64,000 nt of DNA from Sandaracinaceae bacterium. Its GTDB lineage: Bacteria > Myxococcota_A > Polyangia > Polyangiales > Houyiibacteriaceae. The position numbers and the translations under genes were made by a program. This document shows, one piece after another, positions 19,248 through 26,734 of the stretch. The notes below the pieces were generated by a model. That model was given only the letters and a program-made list of their open reading frames with translations. It had not been told where the DNA came from and searched no databases. The stretch is taken from assembly GCA_016706685.1 (NCBI GenBank), contig JADJJE010000001.1, positions 764,706-828,705 on the forward strand, given 5' to 3'. Position 1 is the stretch's first letter, and every line of letters begins with the position of its first letter.

Positions 19248-20087
19248 GTGCAATCGCTAGAGAGAGGCGCGATCTTCGCGGGGCGCTACGTGGTGGAGCA
19301 ACTCCTCGGGGAGGGAGGCTCTGGAGCGGTGTTCGCGGCGCACGACCCCGACACGGGTGCGGCCGTGGCCATCAAGGTGCTGCGCCCCGAGCTGGCCGAG
19401 GACGCGGGCCTGCGCGCGCGGTTTCGACGGGAGGCCGGGCTGCTGCAGCACCTCTCGCACCCGGCCATCGTGACGGTCCAGGGTGGGGGTGAGACGCCCC
19501 TGCACCCGGGCGGCCCGGCCCTGCCGTTTCTCGTCATGGAGCGGCTGACCGGGCTGACGCTGCGCGCCTCACTCGCCGGCCCGTCTTCCCCCGCCGAGGT
19601 GCTGGCCTGGCTGATGCCCATCGCGAGCGCGCTGACGCAGGTGCACGCGATGGGTGTGCTGCACGGCGACATCAAGCCCGACAACCTCTTCCTGACGGGG
19701 AGCGGGCCCAAGTTGGTGGACTTCGGGAGCGCGAAGGTGCACGGCTTCCCGCGCCTGACCGCCACCGGAGAGCTGACCGGCACGCCGCACTACATGGCGC
19801 CCGAGGTCATCTCCGGGGAGCGCACGCTGGACGCACGGACCGACGTCTACGGGTTGGGGGTCACTGTGTTCGAGGCGCTCGCGGGGCGGCTGCCCTTCAC
19901 CGCGCGTCACCCGGGCCGTTTGGTTGCCGAGATCATGAGCGGCGACCTGCCCTCCCTGCTCACGCTGCGCCCGGACCTGACAGCGCTCGCACCTGTCGTA
20001 GCGCAAGCCATGCACCGCACCACGGATGGCCGCTTCCCCAGCGCAGAGGCGTTTGCGCTCGCGCTGGCCGCAGTCCCGGTCAGCTGA
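19248..20087 (+). CDS. Ser/Thr protein kinase with HGD catalytic loop
   Basis: A compact 279-aa protein that is nearly all kinase domain: glycine loop G-E-G-G-S-G-A-V (near 21), V-A-I-K (Lys near 43), D-F-G (near 158) and A-P-E (near 184). The catalytic loop reads V-L-H-G-D-I-K-P-D-N near 139, so the Arg of the usual H-R-D is Gly. Non-RD kinases generally do not need activation-loop phosphorylation. The catalytic Asp, Lys and Asn remain, so activity is expected. There is no membrane segment or extra domain. The start is GTG 19248, with an AGG sequestered in the hairpin just upstream. Its stop overlaps the converging vanZ-like gene by 8 bp. Confidence 0.9.
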   Translation: MQSLERGAIFAGRYVVEQLLGEGGSGAVFAAHDPDTGAAVAIKVLRPELAEDAGLRARFRREAGLLQHLSHPAIVTVQGGGETPLHPGGPALPFLVMERLTGLTLRASLAGPSSPAEVLAWLMPIASALTQVHAMGVLHGDIKPDNLFLTGSGPKLVDFGSAKVHGFPRLTATGELTGTPHYMAPEVISGERTLDARTDVYGLGVTVFEALAGRLPFTARHPGRLVAEIMSGDLPSLLTLRPDLTALAPVVAQAMHRTTDGRFPSAEAFALALAAVPVS

Positions 20088-20511
20088 CGGGAGGCGTGCT
20101 GGCGGACGCACGCCGGCGACGGCCCCAGACCGCCGCTACGAGGGCGCCGAGCAGCGCGCCGAGGGCGTCCGCCACGATGTCCATCAGGTCCGCGTTGCGG
20201 CCAGGCACGAAGCTCTGGTGCAGCTCGTCCGTCACGCCGAAGGCGGTGGCCAGGAACGCGCCCACCAACATGGTGCGGAGCCCGTGGTGCAGCGGCCACG
20301 TGCGCACGGAAGCGTAGGAACACAGGCCTCCGAGCACAGCGTACTCGATGGTGTGCACCAGCTTGTCTTTGAAGGGCAGCTCGTCGATCGCGGGCGCTTG
20401 CAGCCGGAAGGACGACAGCAGGAAGATGAGCGCCATGTACGCGAGCGCCGGGGCCCACGCCTTCAACACCTGAGCGCGCGTGGGTGCCGACGGGAGCGGA
20501 AGCGAGCTCAC
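20080..20511 (-). CDS. VanZ-family membrane protein
   Basis: A 143-aa protein with four predicted membrane segments and the VanZ hallmarks: D-K-L-V-H-T-I-E-Y in the second segment region, then D-E-L-H-Q-S-F-V-P-G-R-N-A-D-L-M-D near residue 95. VanZ proteins give low-level teicoplanin resistance in enterococci, but chromosomal homologues mostly have no assigned role. The GTG start overlaps the miaB stop (GTGA), so translation is probably coupled to miaB. Confidence 0.85.
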   Translation of the reverse strand: MSSLPLPSAPTRAQVLKAWAPALAYMALIFLLSSFRLQAPAIDELPFKDKLVHTIEYAVLGGLCSYASVRTWPLHHGLRTMLVGAFLATAFGVTDELHQSFVPGRNADLMDIVADALGALLGALVAAVWGRRRRASASTPPVS

Positions 20512-21926
20512 GCCACCACCGGGAGCGCCAAGCGGCCGCGTGGGACCTTGGTGGCGAGCGGCCCGCGCGGTACCTCCCCGACCGCGCGCCCGAGCAGGCT
20601 GTGCTTGTAGGCCTCGGTGATCTCCACCTCCACCAGGTGGCCCGTGGGGTCGTGCCCCTGCGGCGCGTCGAAGTGGGTGATCTCGTGGCGCTCCGAGCGC
20701 CCGCTGAAGCGCCCCGTATCGCCGCGGCTGGGGCCCTCCACCAGCACGTGCTGGCGCGTGCCCACCAACGAGGCGAGGTGCGCGCTCTGCTGCTCGGCCA
20801 CGAGGTCGAAGAGGCGCGTCAGGCGCTCGCCCTTGACCTCCTCGGGCACGTCGTCCACCAGGTTGAGCGCGGGCGTGAAGGGCCGCGGCGAGTACTTGAA
20901 GCCGAAGGCCGCCACGAAGCCCACTTGGCGCACGAGGTCGAGCGTGTCTTCGAAGTCGGCCTCGGTCTCACCGGGGAAGCCCACGATGATGTCGGTGGAG
21001 AGCGTGAGCCCCGGGCGGGCGCGCATGAGCACGTGTGCACGCTCGATGTACTCCTCGCGCGTGTAGCGCCGCGCCATGCGCCGCAGCTGCTCGTTGGAGC
21101 CCGACTGCACGGGCAGGTGCACGTGCGCCGGCAGCACGGCCAGCTCCGCGTGCGCTGCGATGAGGTCGTCCGTGAGGTGCCGCGGGTGCGGCGACGTGTA
21201 GCGCAGGCGCGCGAGGTCCGGCACCTCGGCCGCGATGCGGCGCAAGAGGTCCGCGAACTGCGAGCGGCTCGCGGTGCGGCGGCTGGTGGGCGCGACTCCA
21301 TCTTCGTACCAGGAGTTCACGGTCTGCCCCAGCAGCGTGATCTCGCGCACACCGCCTTCCACCAGGCGCGTGATCTCCTCGACGATGGTGTCCCCCGAGC
21401 GGTAGCGCTCGCTGCCGCGGGTGTAGGGCACGATGCAGTACGTGCAGCGCTCGTCGCAGCCCTTCATGACGGTCACGAACGAGGTCACCTCGCGCAGGCC
21501 CTCGCGCGGCTTGGCGTGCAGGAACTGCGGCTCGTCCATGTCGAACACGGTGCGCGCGCGCGGCGGGGCGCCGCCCTCGGCCTCACGCAGCAGCCCGGGC
21601 AGCTCGGGGATGTTGTCGGGCCCCAGCACCAGGTCGATGAAGGGCGCCTTCGCCAGCAAGCGCTCGCCCTCTTGCTGCGCCACGCACCCCGCCACCGCCA
21701 GCATCACACCACGGCGCTGCTCCTTGAGCGGGCGCAGCGTGCCCAGCAGGCTCATGAGCTTGTGCTCGGCCTTCTCGCGCACGCTGCAGGTGTTGACCAC
21801 GATGAGATCCGCCAGCGTGGCGTCGTCGGTCGGCTCGAACCCGTCCGCGTGCAGCACCTCCTCGATGCGACGCGAATCGTGCACGTTCATCTGGCAGCCG
21901 AAGGTCTGGACGATGTAGCGCTTCAT
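20508..21926 (-). CDS. miaB: tRNA-2-methylthio-N6-dimethylallyladenosine synthase MiaB
   Basis: A 472-aa radical-SAM methylthiotransferase that adds the 2-methylthio group to i6A37 of tRNAs. The N-terminal domain has its three cluster Cys (T-F-G-C-Q-M-N, V-N-T-C-S-V-R, A-G-C-V-A-Q). The radical-SAM motif is C-x3-C-x2-C in G-C-D-E-R-C-T-Y-C near residue 158, and a TRAM RNA-binding domain occupies about 380-455. Length and motifs fit MiaB rather than MtaB or RimO. The start at ATG 21926 gives M-K-R-Y-I-V-Q-T-F-G-C, the usual family N-terminus; a 14-residue extension is open but unlikely. It is followed by vanZ in an overlapping pair. Confidence 0.95.
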   Translation of the reverse strand: MKRYIVQTFGCQMNVHDSRRIEEVLHADGFEPTDDATLADLIVVNTCSVREKAEHKLMSLLGTLRPLKEQRRGVMLAVAGCVAQQEGERLLAKAPFIDLVLGPDNIPELPGLLREAEGGAPPRARTVFDMDEPQFLHAKPREGLREVTSFVTVMKGCDERCTYCIVPYTRGSERYRSGDTIVEEITRLVEGGVREITLLGQTVNSWYEDGVAPTSRRTASRSQFADLLRRIAAEVPDLARLRYTSPHPRHLTDDLIAAHAELAVLPAHVHLPVQSGSNEQLRRMARRYTREEYIERAHVLMRARPGLTLSTDIIVGFPGETEADFEDTLDLVRQVGFVAAFGFKYSPRPFTPALNLVDDVPEEVKGERLTRLFDLVAEQQSAHLASLVGTRQHVLVEGPSRGDTGRFSGRSERHEITHFDAPQGHDPTGHLVEVEITEAYKHSLLGRAVGEVPRGPLATKVPRGRLALPVVA

Positions 21927-22001
21927 GGGGACCGGCCAACTTGTCGCGCGCCGGGGCGCTCGGCGCAAGCCAAGGCTGCCTGCGGCGCGCCGATGGAGGC
22001 G

Positions 22002-22760
22002 TCAATAGACCGAGGCGATGGCGTCCATGCGGGGCGTGGGCACCCCCAGCGCGCGGGCGTGGTGCTGCAACCTGTCGAGACGCGAAGCCGAGGTCCGCCC
22101 GCGACAGCCGTGCTCGGGATCGCCCGCCACGGAGGCCTCGAAGTGTGCGAAGAGGGCGTCGAAGTCGAGCTCCTGCCCCGTGAGCGCCGCCTGCACCGCG
22201 ATGACCTCGCGCGCCACCACCTCGGCCAGCGGCCGGTGCGCCGCCAGCAGCTGCCCCACGCTGCCGCCCACCTCGAGGCCCGCGATGTTGGCCGTCAGAA
22301 TGTACAGATTCTTGGCCACCAGCTCGAACAGCAGCTGCTCGTCGGGCACCGCGTGCGTGGGCACGCCGAGGCCTGCCAGCGCGGCCACCCAGAACTCCCG
22401 CTGCGGCCCCGCAATGGGCGTGCTGCGGATGGGCCGGAGGTCGGTGGTGGCCTTCTTCTCGAACCACACCACCGCCACCGTCGGGTCCACGACACCACGC
22501 TCGGTCCAGCTGCTGGGCAGCAGCTCGTTCTGCAGCAGCAACGTGCGCTCTCGGTAGCCCGCCGGCAGCGCATCGAGCGCGGCCGTGAGATCCAGCTCGC
22601 CCACGGCCACCACCACCGACCGCGGCGCGGGCGTTTCGCGCGCCACCTCGGCGATGTCCTGCCCACGCGTGACGGGCACCACCCGGCACCCCGCGCCCTC
22701 CGCCGCCCGCGCGAACACCCCACCCATCTGCCCGAGACCGATCACCACGACGTCATCCAT
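22002..22760 (-). CDS. PanE/ApbA-like ketopantoate reductase-family protein
   Basis: A 252-aa NAD(P)-dependent reductase-like protein. The start at ATG 22760 gives M-D-D-V-V-V-I-G-L-G-Q-M-G-G, a Rossmann dinucleotide loop (G-L-G-x-M-G) at the very N-terminus, and is preceded by AAGGGG. A longer frame reading into the upstream repeat region is shadow. The C-terminal half (about 140-250) is helical and has K-N-L-Y-I-L-T-A-N-I, matching the lysine helix of ketopantoate reductases. Overall similarity seems loose, so the substrate may not be ketopantoate. The upstream side is the repeat-bearing gap 22761-23484. Confidence 0.7.
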   Translation of the reverse strand: MDDVVVIGLGQMGGVFARAAEGAGCRVVPVTRGQDIAEVARETPAPRSVVVAVGELDLTAALDALPAGYRERTLLLQNELLPSSWTERGVVDPTVAVVWFEKKATTDLRPIRSTPIAGPQREFWVAALAGLGVPTHAVPDEQLLFELVAKNLYILTANIAGLEVGGSVGQLLAAHRPLAEVVAREVIAVQAALTGQELDFDALFAHFEASVAGDPEHGCRGRTSASRLDRLQHHARALGVPTPRMDAIASVY

Positions 22761-22848
22761 CCCCCACCCCTTATCACGCGCTCGGTCACAGATCCCGCGC
22801 GCCGCGTGGGTGTCGTGACGTGGGGAGGTGATCGCGAGGAGCGGGAGC

Positions 22849-22965
22849 GGCACCCTGGTCTGCGGGGCCGGTCGCGCTGGCGCTCCCTCGGGTGCCTCCC
22901 CCAATTCGGCGCGTCCTGCGGACGCTTGAATTGGGCCCCCCCCCACCCCCGCTGCCCAGGGCGCC
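22849..22965 (+). repeat. Palindromic repeat element, copy 1
   Basis: The left arm GGCACCCTGGTCTGCGGGG (22849-22867) is an imperfect inverted repeat of the right arm CCCCGCTGCCCAGGGCGCC (22947-22965), with 16 of 19 positions pairing. Inside is a second stem, CCCCAATTC (22899-22907) with GAATTGGG (22928-22935), closed by GCGTCC/GGACGC (22911-22916 with 22920-22925). The same two 19-bp arms occur exactly in inverted orientation at 23276-23399. The element lies in the 724-bp gap between the PanE-like gene and the amidotransferase gene. No coding sequence is supported in this gap. Confidence 0.75.
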
Positions 22966-23069
22966 GCTCCCGCTCCACGCCAACGTCTAGAGGCGGCAAG
23001 GGCCCAACTGGGGCGTGCGGGATCCGCTTCTCCACGACGGGCTCACCTGAGCGCTCCGAAGCGCGCCGA

Positions 23070-23127
23070 GCGCCATCGAGCGCAGCCAGACCCACCGTGC
23101 GCCATCGAGCGCAGCCGGACGCACCGA
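23070..23127. repeat. 29-bp tandem duplication
   Basis: GCGCCATCGAGCGCAGCC begins at 23070 and again at 23099, and similarity continues through the following bases (AGACCCACCG versus GGACGCACCG), giving a period of 29 bp in two copies. It sits between the two palindromic elements. Confidence 0.6.
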
Positions 23128-23275
23128 GCCCAGCACGCTCACGAGGCTCGTCGGCCCCAGCCATCCGATGCATCCAGCTGAGCCCACCTGAGCCCAGCCG
23201 AGCCTCCGGCGCCCTCTCCCAGGGGCCCGCCAGCGCACCCACGCCCGGCGCGAGGCGCCACCGTGGAGGGCGACG

Positions 23276-23399
23276 GGCGCCCTGGGCAGCGGGGCTTGAT
23301 GGGCCCCCGAAAACAAACGCAGCGCGCAGCGCGAAGTGCCGTTTTCAGGGAGGTATCAGAGCGAGCGCCAGCGCGAGCGCCCCCGCAGACCAGGGTGCC
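23276..23399 (-). repeat. Palindromic repeat element, copy 2 (inverted)
   Basis: Read on the minus strand, it starts with the same 19-nt left arm as copy 1 (complement of 23381-23399) and ends with the same 19-nt right arm (complement of 23276-23294), both 19 of 19 identical. The core differs from copy 1 but still pairs: GAAAAC (23309-23314) with GTTTTC (23341-23346), flanked by CCC and GGG. Sequence just inside the left arm (CGCGCTGGCGCTC) is also shared. Conserved arms with a changed but still self-complementary core indicate a mobile or structured palindromic element. Confidence 0.75.
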
Positions 23400-23484
23400 C
23401 GTCGCCCTCCTCGCCACAACGCCCCCCTTCGAACCAAGGGAGAGCGTTGGCGCGCCCCCCCCCGCGCATGCATGATTGCGGCAC

Positions 23485-24339
23485 ATGTGCAGGCTCTTTG
23501 CGTTTCGCAGCGTGATCCCCAGCCAGGTCCACCGCTCGCTCATGGCCGCCGACAACGCGCTCGGCGCGCAGAGCGACAAGCACCGTGATGGCTGGGGCGT
23601 GGCCTTCTACGTGGACGACTCGCCGCACATCACGCGCAGCCCCACCACGGCCATCGACGACCACCTGTTTCATCGGGTGAGCGGCATCGTGGCGTCGGAG
23701 ACGGTGCTGGCGCACGTGCGCAAGGCCACGGTGGGCAACAACTCGGTGCTCAACTGCCACCCGTTCCAGTACGGCCGCTGGACCATGGCGCACAACGGGG
23801 AGATCCGTGACTTCGAGCGCCATCGCGCCGCCATGCGCGAGCTGGTAGACGACGGCCTGCGTCGCTACATCCTGGGGGACACCGACAGCGAGGTGATCTT
23901 CTTCATCTTCCTCACGTTCCTGCGGCGTCGGGCGCCGCTCTACGCACGCTTCGCCCTCGAGGACGTGTTCGCGGCGCTGCGCCAGACCATCACGCTCATC
24001 CGCGAACGCTGCGACACCGGCGAGCCGGAGGGGGACGCGCTGCTCACCATCATCGTCACGGACGGCACGCTCATGGCAGCCACGCAGGGCGGCAAGGAGC
24101 TCTTCGTGTCCACCTACAAGACGCGCTGCGCCGACCGCGACGAGTGCAAGTCGCTCTCGCCCGAGTGCGAAGCACCCACCGTGTCGGGGTACGTGAACCA
24201 CCTGGTGCTCAGCAGCGAGCGCATGGGCGGGGAGAACGTGTGGCTGCCGCTCGAGCCGGGCGAGATCATCGGCGTGGACGCGCGCATGCGGCTGCACCGC
24301 GAGCGCGACGGGAATCGGCGCCTGCCCGTCGTCAGCTGA
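23485..24339 (+). CDS. Class II glutamine amidotransferase (YafJ-like)
   Basis: A 284-aa Ntn-type amidotransferase. The start is placed at ATG 23485 because the next codon is Cys (M-C-R-L-F), the residue that becomes the N-terminal catalytic nucleophile; an upstream TTG would bury it. Other active-site features are visible: D-G-W-G-V-A near residue 38, H-V-R-K-A-T near 79, H-P-F near 95 and M-A-H-N-G-E near 104. It is a stand-alone amidotransferase domain without a synthase partner, like YafJ or the EgtC class. The ergothioneine genes that accompany EgtC are absent, so the specific reaction is unknown. Confidence 0.88.
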   Translation: MCRLFAFRSVIPSQVHRSLMAADNALGAQSDKHRDGWGVAFYVDDSPHITRSPTTAIDDHLFHRVSGIVASETVLAHVRKATVGNNSVLNCHPFQYGRWTMAHNGEIRDFERHRAAMRELVDDGLRRYILGDTDSEVIFFIFLTFLRRRAPLYARFALEDVFAALRQTITLIRERCDTGEPEGDALLTIIVTDGTLMAATQGGKELFVSTYKTRCADRDECKSLSPECEAPTVSGYVNHLVLSSERMGGENVWLPLEPGEIIGVDARMRLHRERDGNRRLPVVS

Positions 24340-24353
24340 CGCGTGGCGGCCAC

Positions 24354-24393
24354 TGGGCACTCACGGCTGAAGCGCTGAAGCCGTGGGTGCCCA
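24354..24393 (+). terminator. 15-bp stem terminator
   Basis: TGGGCACTCACGGCT (24354-24368) pairs with AGCCGTGGGTGCCCA (24379-24393) over all 15 positions, counting one G-T pair, with a 10-nt loop. It follows the amidotransferase stop by 15 nt. There is no T-run beyond TTGT. Confidence 0.65.
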
Positions 24394-24479
24394 TTGTGCC
24401 TTGCAGCCAAGCGAATCGGCCCCCGCAAGAGATGTGGAGGATCGCTAGACGGTGACGGTGACGAACGCCACAACGCGAA

Positions 24480-24501
24480 ACGGGCACCCGAAGGCGCCCG
24501 T
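24480..24501 (-). terminator. UUCG-loop terminator for FHA gene
   Basis: On the minus strand, ACGGGC-GCC, a TTCG tetraloop, then GGT-GCCCGT followed by TT. It lies 27 nt past the stop of the FHA gene at 24528, on that gene's strand. A stable UUCG loop with a G+C-rich stem is a good intrinsic terminator. Confidence 0.65.
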
Positions 24502-24527
24502 CTCACACGTGGTTGGAGCGCTCTGCT

Positions 24528-25589
24528 TCAGTACTCGACGCGGAACAGCTGCTGGCCCATGAGCAACAGCGAGCCACGCGGGATGACTGCGGTGCCACGC
24601 ACGCGCACGAACGTGCCGTTGGAGCTGCCCACGTCCGTGAGGAACATGCGGCCGCCCTCGCCGTGCACCCGGCAATGCAGACCCGACACGTAGCCGTCAT
24701 CCGGGAAGATGACGTCGCCGCGCTCGCGCCCGAGGTGCAAGCCGGTGGGCGGGATGGGGTAGCAGTTGCCCACCGTGTCGCGCCCGATGAGCAGGCAGAT
24801 GCGGCCCAGGAAGCCCGGGTTGGCGCTGCCCATGATCTCCGCTCCGTCCGCGCCGCGCCGAGGCGCGGGCATGAGGTCGAAGCGGATGATCTCCTGACCG
24901 ATGCGGAAGATGCTGCCCGGCGTGAGCTCCGTGGGCACGTCGTGCGCGATGCGGATGTAGACGCCGTTGAGGCTGTTGAGGTCGGTGACGACCACGCCGC
25001 CGCCCTTGAACTCGAACGCCGCGTGCTGCGGGCTCAAGTACGAGTCGCCCGCGAAGGGGCCGCTCGAGTCGCGGCCCACCGTGGTGGTGCCGCTGAGCGA
25101 GAAGCGCTCGCCCTCGGTACCGTCGGGCCGGATGAGGACCAGCTGACCCGAGCCCTGGCTGGGCGCGGGCGCGGCGGCGGGCACGGGCGCCGGAGCCGGT
25201 GCGCTGACGGGCGCCTTGGTCATGTCGAAGCCGCAGCTGCCGCAGAACTTGAAGTTGGCGGGGACGGGGTTCGAACACTGCGGACACGGCACCTTGCCGT
25301 CAGCCGCAGGAGCGGCCGCCTGCGGTGCAGGAGCTGGCTGCGGTGCGGGAGCCGGCTGCGGCGCCGGAGCCGGCTGCGGCGCGGGCTGCGCCACGGGACG
25401 AGACGTGGGCACCGCCGGGGTGGGTGCCATCGCGTGAGGAGCCCCACCCCCTACTGGAATACCAGCGGGCGGCGTGGGCGCCGTGAAGCTCTTGGGCTGC
25501 GCGGTGTCACGCGGCAGCTCAGCACCACAGCCAAGGCAGAACTTGTAATGGGGCTGATTATTCTTGCCACAGCGGGGGCACTCGATCAC
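24528..25589 (-). CDS. Double zinc-ribbon, double FHA-domain protein
   Basis: A 353-aa phosphothreonine-reader-type protein. The GTG start at 25589 is set by GAGGAG 6 nt upstream, and places the first zinc ribbon (C-P-R-C, then C-L-G-C) at residues 4-20. A Pro/Ala linker with repeated P-A-P-Q follows, then a second ribbon (C-P-Q-C, C-G-S-C, about 100-125). Two FHA domains follow: about 155-250 (V-G-R-D-S-S-G, S-P-Q-H-A, N-S-L-N-G-V) and 265-350 (L-G-R-E-R, S-G-L-H-C, S-S-N-G-T). FHA domains bind pThr peptides, so it could read the marks of the window's Ser/Thr kinases. A second protein of the same design lies just upstream. Confidence 0.9.
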   Translation of the reverse strand: MIECPRCGKNNQPHYKFCLGCGAELPRDTAQPKSFTAPTPPAGIPVGGGAPHAMAPTPAVPTSRPVAQPAPQPAPAPQPAPAPQPAPAPQAAAPAADGKVPCPQCSNPVPANFKFCGSCGFDMTKAPVSAPAPAPVPAAAPAPSQGSGQLVLIRPDGTEGERFSLSGTTTVGRDSSGPFAGDSYLSPQHAAFEFKGGGVVVTDLNSLNGVYIRIAHDVPTELTPGSIFRIGQEIIRFDLMPAPRRGADGAEIMGSANPGFLGRICLLIGRDTVGNCYPIPPTGLHLGRERGDVIFPDDGYVSGLHCRVHGEGGRMFLTDVGSSNGTFVRVRGTAVIPRGSLLLMGQQLFRVEY

Positions 25590-25735
25590 GGAAGTCTCCT
25601 CAATCGGAAGGGCCAACTGGCCAACGCTGCTGGCCAAGGACCCGTAAGTGGGTGCGAGCATAGTCAGGCTCGCGAGAAAGGGTCAAGGGAGTGTTGGGCA
25701 GCCGAACGAAATGAGCGGCACGCCCAAGCGCAGAA

Positions 25736-26656
25736 TCAGGCCGTCACCTCGACGCGCAGCAGCTGCTTGCCGAGGAAGAGGTAGTCGCCGTGGTTGAGGT
25801 CGGCCTGGCCCTTGATGCGGGCGTAGGTGCCGTTGCGCGACCCGGTGTCGGTCAGCATGAAGCGACCACCGGCGTTGTCGATGCGCGCGTGGTTGCCGGA
25901 CATGTAGATGTCCTCCGGGAAGTTGAGGTCGCAGTCCTCGCGGCCGATGACCGCCGAGGCCTCGCGGGCGCAGAACACGATGCCGTCCACGCCGCCGACC
26001 AACACCTGCGTGACGCGGAAGGGGCTGGGGCGCCGGGGCGAGGAGTAGAAGTAAGTCTGGTCGTCGGCCGGGCTCGAGGCATCGGGCGGGGTGGCGTCCA
26101 AGCGGAACACCTGGTCGCCACACAGGAACGTGTCCCCCGGGGCGATCTCGACGGGCTGCGTGATGCGCAGGAAGATGCCGTTGGTGCTCTTCTCGTCGCG
26201 CGCGATGAGGCGCTCGCCCTCGTAGAGGAAGTTGGCATGGCGGGGGCTGAGCCACGTGTCGTCCGGGAAGATGATTTGGTCTTCTTCGCGGCCGGCGATG
26301 TGCTCGCTGCCCTGCAGCACGTAGCTGAGGCCGTCCACGCCCTGGTCGCCACGGATGAGGATGAGGCGCGCCTTGCCGGGCGTCTGCATGGCTCCGAAGA
26401 AGTCCACCTGGCCCGTCTGGACCTGGATGGGCACCTCGCCACCGCAGCCACCACAGAACTTGTGACCCGCCGGGACGGGGCTCGCGCACTCTTTGCAGAC
26501 GTAGTTACGGGCTTGCTCCATCGGTTCCTCCGCCCCAGCTTGGGGACTCAACGCGGCCGCGGCACCGAGCAGGACTCCGCAGTTGACACAGCGAGGCGCG
26601 CCCATGGGGCAAAACGCGTCGCACTGTCCACATACGATCCCAACGTACTCATCCAT
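25736..26656 (-). CDS. Double zinc-ribbon, double FHA-domain protein (paralogue)
   Basis: A 306-aa protein with the same order of parts as its downstream neighbour but a shorter linker. Ribbon 1 has C-G-Q-C and C-V-N-C (about 9-27) and ribbon 2 has C-K-E-C and C-G-G-C (about 54-71). FHA 1 (about 100-190) shows I-A-G-R-E-E-D, S-P-R-H-A-N and K-S-T-N-G-I. FHA 2 (about 220-303) shows I-G-R-E-D-C, S-G-N-H-A and G-S-R-N-G-T. All four FHA domains in this pair keep the Arg, Ser and Asn positions used for pThr binding. The genes are 146 bp apart on one strand and probably arose by duplication; divergence is high, so the duplication is old. Confidence 0.9.
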   Translation of the reverse strand: MDEYVGIVCGQCDAFCPMGAPRCVNCGVLLGAAAALSPQAGAEEPMEQARNYVCKECASPVPAGHKFCGGCGGEVPIQVQTGQVDFFGAMQTPGKARLILIRGDQGVDGLSYVLQGSEHIAGREEDQIIFPDDTWLSPRHANFLYEGERLIARDEKSTNGIFLRITQPVEIAPGDTFLCGDQVFRLDATPPDASSPADDQTYFYSSPRRPSPFRVTQVLVGGVDGIVFCAREASAVIGREDCDLNFPEDIYMSGNHARIDNAGGRFMLTDTGSRNGTYARIKGQADLNHGDYLFLGKQLLRVEVTA

Positions 26657-26734
26657 GCCAACGGCTAATCCTGGTTGCTCGTCGCAGAGCGCGACCGACG
26701 CAGCGGGAGTAGTACGTTATTGTCAGTGCTCGCG

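Noticed and set aside
23070..23127. 29-bp repeats as a mini-CRISPR
   Set aside because: Only two copies, directly abutting, no spacer and no cas genes.
20484..23588. 1034-aa open frame on the plus strand
   Set aside because: It runs antisense through miaB and the PanE-like gene and across the repeat gap; no family signal. The repeated peptide H-P-G-L-R-G-R-S-R-W in it only reflects the palindromic DNA element.
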